Notes under the pieces: generated by a model
What the model was told of the DNA's origin: nothing
The model's database searches: none
Seen by the model: the letters and a program-made list of their open reading frames with translations, nothing else
DNA from: DASXQK01 sp963757155
GTDB taxonomy: Bacteria; Pseudomonadota; Alphaproteobacteria; Dongiales; Dongiaceae
Assembly (NCBI GenBank): GCA_963757155.1
Contig: CAVWQS010000017.1
Location: 1-64,000 of the forward strand
Direction of reading: 5' to 3'
Length of the DNA: 64,000 bases
In this document: piece by piece, positions 26,179 to 35,274 of the stretch
How positions within the stretch are numbered: the stretch's first letter is position 1
Layout: the number at the start of each line of letters is the position of its first letter
Position numbers and translations under genes: made by a program

Positions 26179-27330
26179 ATGTCGGTCCTGCGCAACGGCC
26201 TGATCATTCTGGGCATCGCCTTCGCCGTCTATGTCCTGCTCGACCTCGGCGTCGGGGCGATCTTCGGCAGGCCCCATCCGGCCATCCCCGATTTCAACCA
26301 GATCCCGGCATTGCGCGGCCAGCCCTATATCTCGCCGGATTTCGGGGCCGAATATGTATTGAACGACTTCCTGGACGCCGCTCCCGACGACCGGCTGCTC
26401 TGGGAGCCCTTGCGCGAGGGGATCTATTTCAACGTCGAGGCGCTACCGCCGACGGGTGCCCACTACCGGCGTACCGCCAATCCGCCGCCCGGCGACAAGC
26501 CCGTCCTCACCGTGCTTTTCCTCGGCGCTTCCAAGGTCTACGGCACCGAGGTGCCGGACGACCTGACTTTGCCCAGCCTGCTGTCGAAGCGTCTGAGCGC
26601 CCTCGATCCGGCCCATGGCTATGTCGTCTACAACGCCGGGGTCCAGGCCGTCACCTCCCGGGAGGAGCTCGTGCGTCTGCAATACGAGCTGGATCACGGG
26701 CTGAAGCCCGATATCGTGGTCCTGTTGGACGGCGGGCTGGATCTTGTCCACGGCGTCTATCTGGGGAAGCCCGGCGTGGGCTCGGTCACCGGCCGCGATT
26801 TCTTTGGCCGGCTCATCCACGATTACTTCCCGCTCAACATCTATCGCTGGATCCGCGTCTGGATGACGGATCGGGCGATCAACTCGCGGATGCGCCAGCC
26901 GCCGGCCCATCTCGCCGATGCGGCAAAATTCGATTCCCTGCTCCGACGGACGATCTCGGAATACGAGGCCAACCAGCGCGGCATGGCGGCGCTGGCCGCC
27001 GCCCATGGGGCGCGGCTGGTGACCGCCCTGGAGCCGGGCCTCTATTCGGCGACCCTGACCCACCCGACCGCCGACTACGCCTATGCCGATGACTATTGCA
27101 CGCGGCGCTCGCCCGGCTTCGCCGAGGCCATCCGGGCCTCCTGGCCGGCCTTGACCCAGACGCTTCCGCGCTTGCAGGGGGCAGGGATCGAGACTGTCGA
27201 CCTGTCTCAGGCCTTCCGGGACAAGACCGTCGATGTCTTCGTCGATTGCGACCACTTCAACGCCATCGGCAACGCCATTCTCGCTGACCAGCTCGCCCTG
27301 GCCATCCTGAACCGTCCCGCAACCCACTGA
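26179..27330 (+). CDS. SGNH-hydrolase-like protein with membrane anchor
   Basis: A 383-residue protein with one N-terminal membrane segment (GLIILGIAFAVYVLLDLGVG), then an SGNH-type fold. Block I is VLFLGASKVYGTE, with GAS in place of the usual GDS; block III is VVLLDGGLDLVHG; block V is CDHFNAIGN with the catalytic Asp-x-x-His. Proteins of this kind are O-acetyl transferases/esterases acting on exopolysaccharides. The missing Asp in block I may alter activity. It follows the sulfotransferase by 81 bp. Confidence 0.65.
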   Translation: MSVLRNGLIILGIAFAVYVLLDLGVGAIFGRPHPAIPDFNQIPALRGQPYISPDFGAEYVLNDFLDAAPDDRLLWEPLREGIYFNVEALPPTGAHYRRTANPPPGDKPVLTVLFLGASKVYGTEVPDDLTLPSLLSKRLSALDPAHGYVVYNAGVQAVTSREELVRLQYELDHGLKPDIVVLLDGGLDLVHGVYLGKPGVGSVTGRDFFGRLIHDYFPLNIYRWIRVWMTDRAINSRMRQPPAHLADAAKFDSLLRRTISEYEANQRGMAALAAAHGARLVTALEPGLYSATLTHPTADYAYADDYCTRRSPGFAEAIRASWPALTQTLPRLQGAGIETVDLSQAFRDKTVDVFVDCDHFNAIGNAILADQLALAILNRPATH

Positions 27331-27425
27331 TCCCTTGCGATGGACGGATCGTCGCATTGCGCAGGGTTGGCATAGTCCATAAGCTTTTTGCGCCACGGTC
27401 TCTCGGACAGGGGGTTGGAGAGCAG

Positions 27426-30400
27426 ATGAGCTTGCGCCCGCCAGCCATGATGCGACAGCCCGTCCCGGGATTTCCGGCGCCCAATCGGCTGACGGCGGAG
27501 GATGGGGCGGCCCTGCTGCCCGGGACCCTCTGCTGCTTTCCCCCGCCCGACGACAGCGACCATGCCGGCTGGCACCGGCGGCTGTCGGAGAGGCTGGCGG
27601 AGCTGACCCGCCAGGCTGAGGAAGATCCCTATGCCAATCCGATCCAGCTCCTGGCGCTGGACATCGGCCGGCGGCTGGACAAGGGCGAGTTCAGCCTCGG
27701 CGCGCTGGAGCAGCTGATCCAGCGGCTCGTGCTGATCGCCTTCGTGGAGCGGGCCGACCGGCTGGGCCGCCGGCTGGGGGAATGCGATCCCCGCGCCAAT
27801 GAGCGGCGCCTGCGCGCCCTGATCGGCCGCCTGGCCGAGGGGCGAAACTTTGCCGAGTTCCAGGCTTTGGTGGCCCGCGAGCATTTCGGCATCGTGATGA
27901 CGGCCCACCCTACCTTCGCCCTCACGCCCGAGCTGCTGCGCATCGCGGCCCAGCTCGCGAGCGCGCGCAGCTCGACGGGCGTACCGCTCTCCGGCGCCGA
28001 TCGCAACCGCCTGATCGACCAGGCGGCAAGGCTCGAGCACCGGCCGCCGCGCGGCATCGATCTCGGCGCCGAGCATGCCCTCTCCCTGGAGGCGATCGGC
28101 CATCTGCAGGCGGCGCTGCGCCATGTCTTCGGCATCGCCGTCGATGTGGCGCGGGACGCCTATCCCGATCGCTGGCGCGAATTGCGGCCGCGTCTGGTGA
28201 CGGTTGCGAGCTGGGTCGGATACGACATGGACGGGCGCTCGGACATCAAATGGAGCGACAGCCTGGTGCGCCGGCTCGAGCTGCTGGTGGCCCAGGTCGG
28301 CTATTACCGGGGCGAGGTCATGGCGCTGCTGGAGGCGCTGCCTGCCGAGGGGGCCGCGCGTCACGCCCTCACCGAGCTCGACGATCGCCTCGCCGCGACG
28401 AGCCGGGAGGCACGGGTCGAGATCATCGATTTTCAGGCCGTCGGCCGCTCGGCCGAAGGGGGTCGGGCGCGTCTCGAGCAGGCCGCCCGGCGCATGCATG
28501 CGGCCCGGCCGGCCCGTCTCACCGAGACAGCGCCCCTGCTTGCGCTCATCGACGAAGCTCTGGCCTCGGTCGCCGAGGACGCCATCGCCCGGCGCCTCCT
28601 GGTGCTGCGGGCGGAGATGGCGGGCCATGGCCTCGGCTTCGCCCATATCCATGTGCGCCTCAACGCCTCGCAGGTTCACAACGCCATCCGCAAGACGATC
28701 GGGATGGAGGCGCCGCCCGACGATCCGGCGCATCGGCGCTCCTATCTCGCCGGCATCGGCCGGCTGCTCGATGGCGTCGAGCCGGCCAGCATCAATTTCG
28801 GCTCGCTCTTCGCCGAGCGGTCCTCGGCCAAGCGGCTGATGATGCTCTGCGCCCAGATCCTGAAATATGTCGACGGGACCACGCCGATCCGTTTCCTCAT
28901 CGCGGAATGCGAAACCTCCTTCACCTTGCTGACGGCGCTCTATTTCGCCCGGCTCTTCGCCATCGCCGACAAGCTCGACATCTCGCCGCTGTTCGAGACC
29001 ACCAAGGCCTTCGAGCGGGGCCTCAAGGTGATCGAGGATTGCCTGAGCAATCCGCACTACGCCGCCTATATCCGCGGCCGCGGCCGGCTCTGCATCCAGA
29101 CCGGCTTCTCCGACGCCGGCCGGCATCTCGGCCAGACGACGGTCGCGGCCACCGTCGAGCAGCTGCGCCAGCGCCTGACCCAGCTTCTGGTCCGCCTGGG
29201 CTTCGCCGATATCGAGCTGGTGATCTTTGACACCCATGGTGAATCCATCGGCCGCGGCGCCCATCCCTCCGGCTTTCCCGACCGCTTCGCCTATGTCGCC
29301 TCCGCCATGTCGCGCCGCCACTTCGCCGAGGCGGGGCTGCATGTGAAGCAGGAGGTGAGCTTCCAGGGCGGCGACGGCTTCGTGCATTTCCTCGGCGATC
29401 CCGTGGCGCTGGCGACGCTGTCGCGGGCCCTGGAGTTCGCCCTCACGCCGCCGGAGGAAGCGGCAGAGGATCCGCTCTACGAGGATTGGGACTATGTGAC
29501 CGAGTTCTTCATCACCGTGCGCCAGTTCAACGAGCGGATGATGAACGATCCCAATTTCGCCGCACTGCTCGACGCCTATGGGCTGAACATGCTCTATCCC
29601 GCCGGATCACGGGCGCAGCGGCGCCAGCATGACGGGGCGGCGCAGCATGTCGATCTCTCCCATCCCAGCCAGCTGCGCGCAATTCCCCATAACGCGATCC
29701 TGCAGCAGCTGGGGCTGCTGGCGAACACGCTGGGGGGCGTGGGCCAGGCGGCGGCCAAAGACCCGGACAAATTCGCGCGCTTCTACCGCAGCTCGCCCCG
29801 CTTCCGGCGCGTCTTCGCGATGGCGGAATGGGCGCTGGCCTTCAGCGATCCCGACGTGCTGCGGGGCTATATCGACACCCTCGATCCCACCTCGTGGCGA
29901 AGGGAAGCCTCGCATGTCGGGGAGCCGGGGCCGGCGGCCGAGCGCCGGCAGGTGGCCTTGTTCCTCGAGCGGGTGGACCGCCATGACCGACTGACCCGCA
30001 TCCTCCGGCTGCTGGAGCACGACCTCCTCGATCTGGAGCGCGAGCTCGCGGGATGCCGTGCCGGCGAGCCGCCGGCCGAGCCCCTGATCCCCGATCTCGG
30101 ACCCGAGGCGCGGGCCAATCTGCGCCTGCTCCATGCCATCAAGATCGCCCTCATCCAGCGCATCTTCCGCTTGGCCACCCATATCCCGGAGTTCAGCGAT
30201 CAGCATGGCGTGACCTCCGAGGCCCTGATCGGCAATATCCTGCATCTCGACATCGAGGATTCCCTGCGCCGGCTGATGCTGATCTTCCCGAAGATCGACA
30301 GCGCCGGCGCGGCGGGCGATTTCGGTGAGAGCGCCAGCTATCGCAGCGACGCCAACCAGTCCTACGAGCAGGAGCACGCCCGCATCTTCCAGCCGCTTGC

Positions 30401-30467
30401 GGGCCTGCACGAGCTCCTGCGCCGGGCGAGCGTGGGCGTCTATCACAGCCTCGGCGCACTGGGGTAG
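27426..30467 (+). CDS. Divergent phosphoenolpyruvate carboxylase-like protein
   Basis: A 1013-residue protein with the whole PEPC architecture. Recognisable: MTAHPTFALTPE with the catalytic His161, SWVGYDMDGRSDI at the D-x-DG position, THGESIGRGAHPS and RAIPHNAILQQLG. Several positions differ from canonical PEPC: TAHPTE has become TAHPTF, the HGRGG loop reads HGESI, the flexible K-containing loop GYSDSxKDGG is GFSDAGRHLG without the Lys, and the C-terminal QNTG is missing (ends YHSLGALG). It is therefore PEPC-like, with doubtful carboxylase activity. The start at 27426 is preceded by GGAG. It stands alone, without neighbours from central carbon metabolism. Confidence 0.75.
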   Translation: MSLRPPAMMRQPVPGFPAPNRLTAEDGAALLPGTLCCFPPPDDSDHAGWHRRLSERLAELTRQAEEDPYANPIQLLALDIGRRLDKGEFSLGALEQLIQRLVLIAFVERADRLGRRLGECDPRANERRLRALIGRLAEGRNFAEFQALVAREHFGIVMTAHPTFALTPELLRIAAQLASARSSTGVPLSGADRNRLIDQAARLEHRPPRGIDLGAEHALSLEAIGHLQAALRHVFGIAVDVARDAYPDRWRELRPRLVTVASWVGYDMDGRSDIKWSDSLVRRLELLVAQVGYYRGEVMALLEALPAEGAARHALTELDDRLAATSREARVEIIDFQAVGRSAEGGRARLEQAARRMHAARPARLTETAPLLALIDEALASVAEDAIARRLLVLRAEMAGHGLGFAHIHVRLNASQVHNAIRKTIGMEAPPDDPAHRRSYLAGIGRLLDGVEPASINFGSLFAERSSAKRLMMLCAQILKYVDGTTPIRFLIAECETSFTLLTALYFARLFAIADKLDISPLFETTKAFERGLKVIEDCLSNPHYAAYIRGRGRLCIQTGFSDAGRHLGQTTVAATVEQLRQRLTQLLVRLGFADIELVIFDTHGESIGRGAHPSGFPDRFAYVASAMSRRHFAEAGLHVKQEVSFQGGDGFVHFLGDPVALATLSRALEFALTPPEEAAEDPLYEDWDYVTEFFITVRQFNERMMNDPNFAALLDAYGLNMLYPAGSRAQRRQHDGAAQHVDLSHPSQLRAIPHNAILQQLGLLANTLGGVGQAAAKDPDKFARFYRSSPRFRRVFAMAEWALAFSDPDVLRGYIDTLDPTSWRREASHVGEPGPAAERRQVALFLERVDRHDRLTRILRLLEHDLLDLERELAGCRAGEPPAEPLIPDLGPEARANLRLLHAIKIALIQRIFRLATHIPEFSDQHGVTSEALIGNILHLDIEDSLRRLMLIFPKIDSAGAAGDFGESASYRSDANQSYEQEHARIFQPLAGLHELLRRASVGVYHSLGALG

Positions 30468-30665
30468 GTGAAGCGGCTTTCCCGGCGGTCCGACCTGCTT
30501 CTGCAGGGAATCTGCAGGCATCCCTCCTTGCGAACGTTAAATTTACAGTCTATACGCAAAACGCGTACTTGTCAAACGGCACGCCTTATTCGTTTGCGCT
30601 GCGGTCGAATGTCTCCCGACAATTCCCCGGTTTCGGCCCGTCGTCGCGCCCGCTAGGCTGCCCCC

Positions 30666-31886
30666 ATGCAGTCCCGCGCCTCCCTCGGCAATTGGAGCAT
30701 CGTCCTCATCTGCTTCCTCGTGCTCAGCGTCTCCTTTGCGGCGCGGGCGGTGCTGGGGCTGTCCATGCCCTATCTGGAGCGCGATCTCAGCTGGAGCCGG
30801 AGCTTCATCTCCAGCGGCGGGGCGCTGGCCCTGGTGGTGATGGCGGCGGTGGCGCCCATCGCCGGCAATATGATCAATCGCTACGGCCCGCGATTCCTGC
30901 TTTGCGCCGGGCTGGGGGCGGTGGCGCTGGGGATGGGGCTTTCCTCGGCCATGCGCAGCGAGTGGCAGTTCCTGCTCGGCTTCGGCGGGCTCGCCGGGCT
31001 CGGCTTCGGTATGGCGGCCACCCATGCGGTCGCGACCATCGTCAGCCTGCGCTTCGAGGAGAATCGGGGCCTTGCCGTCGGCGCGGCCACCGCCGGATCG
31101 ACCGCCGGGCAGCTGCTGGTGGTGCCCTTGGTCGCCGCCTTGCTGATCCGCACGGATTGGCGCTGGAGCTATCTCGCCATCGCCATTGCCGCGGTGGCGA
31201 TGGCGGCCGCCGTTCTCATCTTCGTTGCGCCCCCGGTGCGGCAATCGATACAGGCGCGGCGCGATGAGGTGCCTCTCATCGGCGAGACCCTGCGCCTCTT
31301 CCGCCTGCCGGTCTTCCACCTCCTGTTCTGGAGCTACACCATCTGCGGCTTCACCACCTCGGGCATCATCGAGGTGCATCTTCTGCCCTATGCGGCGGCC
31401 TGCGGCTTCCCGCCGCTGGAGAGCGCCACCGCCTATGGCCTGCTGTCCGCCGTCAATCTCGGCGGCATGGTGCTCTCGGGCTGGCTCACGGACCGCATGA
31501 ACCGGCCGCTGCTCCTTGGGTCGATCTATATCCTGCGCGGGCTCGCCTTCATTCTGCTGATCTGGGCGGCGCGCGACATTTCCCTGCTCTTCGTCTTCGC
31601 CGTGGCGTTCGGCCTGTTCGACTATTCCACGGTGCCGGTCACGGCCAGCCTGGCGGCGAGCCATATCGGCTTGCGCTCCCTCGGCCTCACCATGGGGCTG
31701 CTCTCGGCGGGCCATGCCTTGGGGGCGGCGGCCGGCGCTTATCTGGCCGGGCTGCTTTACGATCTCGCGGCACATTATTTTTGGGTCTGGGTCGCGGCCG
31801 TCGGCCTGGCGCTGCTCGCGGGCCTCCTCAGCTTCGCCATCCGCGAGGACCGCAAGCCGCTTGTCGCGCTGGCCGCCGCATCCTGA
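30666..31886 (+). CDS. MFS transporter
   Basis: A 406-residue major facilitator with twelve membrane segments; the best-resolved are LICFLVLSVSFAARAVLGLS, LVVMAAVAPIAGNMIN, LVVPLVAALLIRTDWRW and GLLSAVNLGGMVLSGWLTDR. The central loop and SWSRSFISSGGALALV near the start resemble the oxalate/monocarboxylate sub-group. The substrate is unknown. It is followed after 59 bp by the aminopeptidase. Confidence 0.8.
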   Translation: MQSRASLGNWSIVLICFLVLSVSFAARAVLGLSMPYLERDLSWSRSFISSGGALALVVMAAVAPIAGNMINRYGPRFLLCAGLGAVALGMGLSSAMRSEWQFLLGFGGLAGLGFGMAATHAVATIVSLRFEENRGLAVGAATAGSTAGQLLVVPLVAALLIRTDWRWSYLAIAIAAVAMAAAVLIFVAPPVRQSIQARRDEVPLIGETLRLFRLPVFHLLFWSYTICGFTTSGIIEVHLLPYAAACGFPPLESATAYGLLSAVNLGGMVLSGWLTDRMNRPLLLGSIYILRGLAFILLIWAARDISLLFVFAVAFGLFDYSTVPVTASLAASHIGLRSLGLTMGLLSAGHALGAAAGAYLAGLLYDLAAHYFWVWVAAVGLALLAGLLSFAIREDRKPLVALAAAS

Positions 31887-31945
31887 GACGCCTCAATATC
31901 CGTCCGCTATAGTTCGGACATAGAGCGGCAAAGGGGGAGCTTCGC

Positions 31946-33431
31946 GTGCAGATCGATATGGTCCAACGCCTGCCGGCAAAGCCGCCGGTCCTCGTCCTCG
32001 GCGCCTATGCCGGGCGGCTGCTCACGCCTTTCGCCGCCAGGCTCGACCGCAAACTCGGCGGCATGCTCGCCCGCGCCATGCGGGGCGGGCGCTTCACGGG
32101 CCAGCGCGACCAGCATCTGGATTTCGTCGCGCTGCCGGAAGCGGCCGGGGCGCGGCGGCTGATCCTGGTGGGGCTCGGGCCGCGGCAGGATCTGGCGCCG
32201 CTGACGGCGCAGGAGATCGGCGGGCGCATCGAGAATGCACTGGCCAGTCGCGGCGAGGCGGAGGGGGCCGTCGCCCTGGATTTGCCGGGTGATCTGGCGG
32301 CCCATCTCATCCTTGGCGTCCGCCTCGCGGGGCAGCGCTTCGTCAAATTTCGCACCCGCAAGCGGCCCGAGGATCCGGGCATCCTGCGCCGCCTCTTCGT
32401 CCTCGCCAAGGCGGGTGGCAAGCTGCGCCGGGCCCTGGACCGGGCCAGTGCCGTCGCGGCGGGGGTGGCGACGGCGCGAGGCCTGGTGAACGAGCCGGCC
32501 AATCTGCTGGGGCCGGAGGAGTTCGTGCGCCGGGCCCGTGGCCTGCAGCGCCTCGGTCTCAAGGTGCAGGTGCTGGAGGAGGCCAATCTCCGACGTCTCG
32601 GCATGGGCGCTTTGCTGGCCGTGGGCGGCGGCAGCGTACGCCGGCCCCGATTGCTCATTCTTCGATGGAAGGGTCCGGGCGCCAAGGCCAAGCGAGGGCC
32701 GCTCGCCTTTGTCGGCAAGGGTGTCTGCTTCGACACCGGCGGGATCTCGATCAAGAAGGCCGACGGCATGGAGGAAATGGGCACCGATATGGCCGGCGCT
32801 GCCGCGGTCGTCGGCACCATGCAGGTGCTGGCGCTCCGTCAGGCGCCGGTGGAGGCGGTGGGGGTGGCCGCCCTCGTGGAGAACATGCCCTCGGGCACGT
32901 CTTATCGTCCCGGCGATATCGTCAAGAGCATGTCCGGGGATACGATCGAGATCATCAATACCGATGCCGAGGGCCGGCTGATTCTGCTCGATGCGCTCTA
33001 CTACACCACCCGGCGCTTCAAGCCGCGGGCCATCATCGATCTCGCCACGCTGACCTATGCGGTGGGGGCGGCGCTGGGCCGGCTCCAGGCCGGGCTCTTC
33101 TGCAATGACGAGGTGCTGGCCCGGCGCCTGATCAGCGCCGGGGCAGGCGACGGGAGAGCGGCTCTGGCGCCTGCCGCTGGACGAGGGCTATGACAAGAAT
33201 CTGGAGTCCAATGTCGCCGATATCCGCCAGATTGCCCCGGATAATGAGCTGGCCGACGCCGGCCACGGCGCCCAGCTTCTGCAGCGCTTCGTGGGCAGGA
33301 CCCCCTGGGCTCATCTCGATATCGCCTATACCGGCATGCTCGCCCTCAAGGAGGGTCCGACCCAGCCCAAGGGGGCGACGGGATTCGGCGTGCGCCTGCT
33401 CGACCGGCTGGCGGAAAGCTACGAGAGCTAG
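31946..33431 (+). pseudogene. M17 leucyl aminopeptidase family protein, frameshifted
   Basis: Zinc exopeptidase of the M17 family. Start GTG at 31946 with AAGGGGGAG upstream. Visible: the metal-binding GKGVCFDTGGISIKKADGM, MGTDMAGAAAVVGTM and the catalytic NTDAEGRLILLDAL. From about 33140 the frame must shift by one base: the correct continuation is GERLWRLPLDEGYDK...NVADIRQ...HLDIAYTGMLALKEGP. Removing one G from a GGGG at 33137-33140 restores an uninterrupted protein of about 495 residues, so a sequencing error is likely. Confidence 0.8.
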
Positions 33432-33475
33432 CTCTTAGGCCCGCCGGGGCCCCATGGATTTCCTTGCAATGGGGC
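33432..33475. terminator. Hairpin between convergent genes
   Basis: GCCCCAT (33449-33455) and ATGGGGC (33469-33475) form a 7-bp stem between the M17 gene and the convergent membrane-protein gene. No T run follows on either side; a weak bidirectional terminator is the best reading. Confidence 0.3.
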
Positions 33476-33841
33476 TCACGTGGACTTCAGGGCGTTCGCA
33501 CAAGCCGTTGCCACGTTGCTGTTTGCTGTCTCGCTTCCCGGAAATGTCGCCCAGCCGGATTTCACGAGATATTCATGCTGCTCATAAGATGAGGCGATGG
33601 CGCGGAATTCGGCGAGCTTCGTGACGCCATTCGGGTCGGCCTTGGATTGGGCAAGGCATACCGGAAGGAGGGCTGCGGTAACGGCGACATCGGCCTGCTT
33701 GTTCGCCATTTCCTGGGCGCTACCGCCTGTCATCCAGCCGCCGTAGCGAAAGCCGATGAACATGGTAGCCGCAGCGACGATGATCGAAACCACGATACGG
33801 GCCTTTGTCCAACTCCACGCACTCTCAAGACGTTGTTGCAT
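33476..33841 (-). CDS. Membrane-anchored periplasmic hypothetical protein
   Basis: A 121-residue protein starting MQQRLESAWSWTKARIVV, with one membrane span (IVVSIIVAAATMFIGFRYGG) and a soluble part with three Cys (PVCLAQSK, ATACANALKST). A GGAGG site before 33841 decides the start. The same architecture (short anchor plus small periplasmic domain) is common in Bradyrhizobium-like genomes; function unknown. Confidence 0.65.
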   Translation of the reverse strand: MQQRLESAWSWTKARIVVSIIVAAATMFIGFRYGGWMTGGSAQEMANKQADVAVTAALLPVCLAQSKADPNGVTKLAEFRAIASSYEQHEYLVKSGWATFPGSETANSNVATACANALKST

Positions 33842-34034
33842 CAGAGCCTCCCTGGTTTCGAGAAGGAACATTCCCTTCTCGTATCTGAAGCGCCGGCCGA
33901 GTCCGCGCAGGCGGGATTCTACGGGACCAGCGGCTGGCCCGGATGTGCAATAGAGGACTCTTCGTGAGATCGGCGAGGACGACGGCGTCTCCTGGCCAAA
34001 ACGAGGATCGCCGTTCGCCCCCCAATGGAGAAAA

Positions 34035-34068
34035 CAGAGCCTAACCGTCGGGGGACGGTCAAGCTCTG
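34035..34068 (-). terminator. Intrinsic terminator of the binding-protein gene
   Basis: CAGAGC...ACCGTC pairs with GACGGT...GCTCTG around a GGGG loop, and on the minus strand the stem is followed by TTTT (34034-34031). It lies 31 bp after the stop at 34099. Confidence 0.7.
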
Positions 34069-34098
34069 TCCTGGGGAAACCCGGCCTGCGGCAACCGG

Positions 34099-34934
34099 CT
34101 ATTGCAGGTCGAGCTTCTCGAGCCCCCAGGTGCCCAGAATCTTCTTGTAGGTCCCATCCGCCCGCATATCGGCGAAGGCCTGGCTCAAGGCTTGCTCGAT
34201 CTCGGGGTCGTCCTTGCGCAGCCCGATCCCGGCCTTGATGGTGTTGAAGGGATCGCCAGCGAGTTCGAAGAGCTTCGGCGCCAGGAAGACGTAATAGGCC
34301 GAGATCTCGATGGTGGTGCCATAGGCATCGACCTGGCCGATGCGCAGCGCCTGGATCGCATCCGTCTCGGTGGGGAAGGGCACGATCGTGATCGGCGGCT
34401 TGCCGGCGGCCTTCAGCTTATCGTTCTCCTGCTCCGCCAGGGACTGGATCGTCGTGCCGTTGCTGGCCGAGAGCTTCAGCCCCGAGAGATCCGAGAGGGT
34501 CTTGATGTGCTTGGGATTGCCGACCGGGACCACCATGGTCTGGAAGGAATTCATATAGTCGATGAAGTCGATCACCTCGCGCCGCTTGGGCTTGTCGTAG
34601 AGGCCGGAGATGATCGCATCGCAATGCTTGGCCTGGAGGGCGGGGATGATGCCGTCGAACTGCACGTTGATCCATTCGGGCTTTACGCCGATGCGCTTCG
34701 CAGCTCATTGCCGAAATCGATTTCCATGCCGACGAGCGAGCCGTCCTCCTTGTAGAAGGAGAGGGGCGGGGCGCCGACCGCGGCGCAATAGACGATCTTG
34801 TTCGCCTGCGCCAGCGAGGCCGGCGTCTTGATGGTATCGGCCCGGGCCAGGCCTGCCGACAGACCGATCGCCAGCCCCGCCATCCCGAGTAAATGCCGGG
34901 CCTTCTTGGCCTGGGACGTGATCCTGTCGCTCAT
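34099..34934 (-). pseudogene. Amino-acid-type solute-binding protein, frameshifted
   Basis: The first 78 residues include a signal peptide (ARHLLGMAGLAIGLSAGLAR) and the start of a family 3 binding fold (YCAAVGAPPLSFYKEDGSLV, GMEIDFGNEL). The rest follows in another frame from about 34697 (RIGVKPEWINVQFDG, IIPALQAKHCDAIISGL..., GTTIQSLAEQENDKL). A missing G in the Leu-Ala codons (CTG-CG) would explain the shift. It would bind a polar amino acid or similar solute, but no permease or ATPase is adjacent, so it is an orphan. An intrinsic terminator follows. Confidence 0.75.
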
Positions 34935-34994
34935 GCTCCCGCTCCCTGTTTGGTTGTAAGAGCGCCGAAACCCTGGCGCCTCCCGTCACGGCAC

Positions 34995-35026
34995 ATTCAT
35001 TGCGATATTATATTATTATAATGAAT
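34995..35026. promoter_or_regulatory. AT-rich palindromic operator candidate
   Basis: ATTCATT and AATGAAT form inverted arms around an 18-nt AT-only-like core, in a genome that is otherwise GC-rich. It lies close to the start of the binding-protein gene and upstream of xoxF, so it may be its promoter or a regulator site. Confidence 0.35.
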
Positions 35027-35056
35027 TTGGAGGGGTCAAGACAGGCTGTCGCCGGC

Positions 35057-35106
35057 CTGTGGCGCTGCGGTCATGGCGCCACCTCAGCTCCTTCCTGGAT
35101 TGCCCG
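35057..35106 (+). promoter_or_regulatory. Promoter segment shared with phnS
   Basis: This 50-bp stretch matches 39408-39457 upstream of phnS at 39 of 50 positions without gaps, including 19 of the last 20 (CTCCTTCCT and GATTGCCCG). The first Pho half-site is partly kept (GGTCAT) but the second is not. It lies 168 bp before the xoxF ATG and probably is its promoter. Confidence 0.45.
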
Positions 35107-35274
35107 TCTCGGAAGTCTCGGCAAGCATCCTCCACACCAAGCACGTGCAATCCGGCAAGCCCCGTGCGTATCGAGAAGAAAGCCCCGCCCTCCGCGCCTA
35201 GCTTGTTGAGGTGCTCGAGGATTGCCGCGAAGCCTCGTCTTTTCGACTGCCGTTGCGCTTGGAAGGATCGGATC

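Larger units (their letters stand above)
34935..35274. other. Divergent control region before xoxF
   Basis: No gene is seen. It contains an AT-rich imperfect palindrome at 34995-35026, a 50-bp segment similar to the phnS promoter (35057-35106), and a 168-nt leader before the xoxF start codon. Confidence 0.5.

Noticed and set aside
27207..29387. A 726-residue open frame antisense to the PEPC-like gene
   Set aside because: It is a shadow of a GC-rich gene: the composition is Gly/Arg/Ala/His-rich, without a recognisable domain, and the plus strand gives a clear family match over its whole length.
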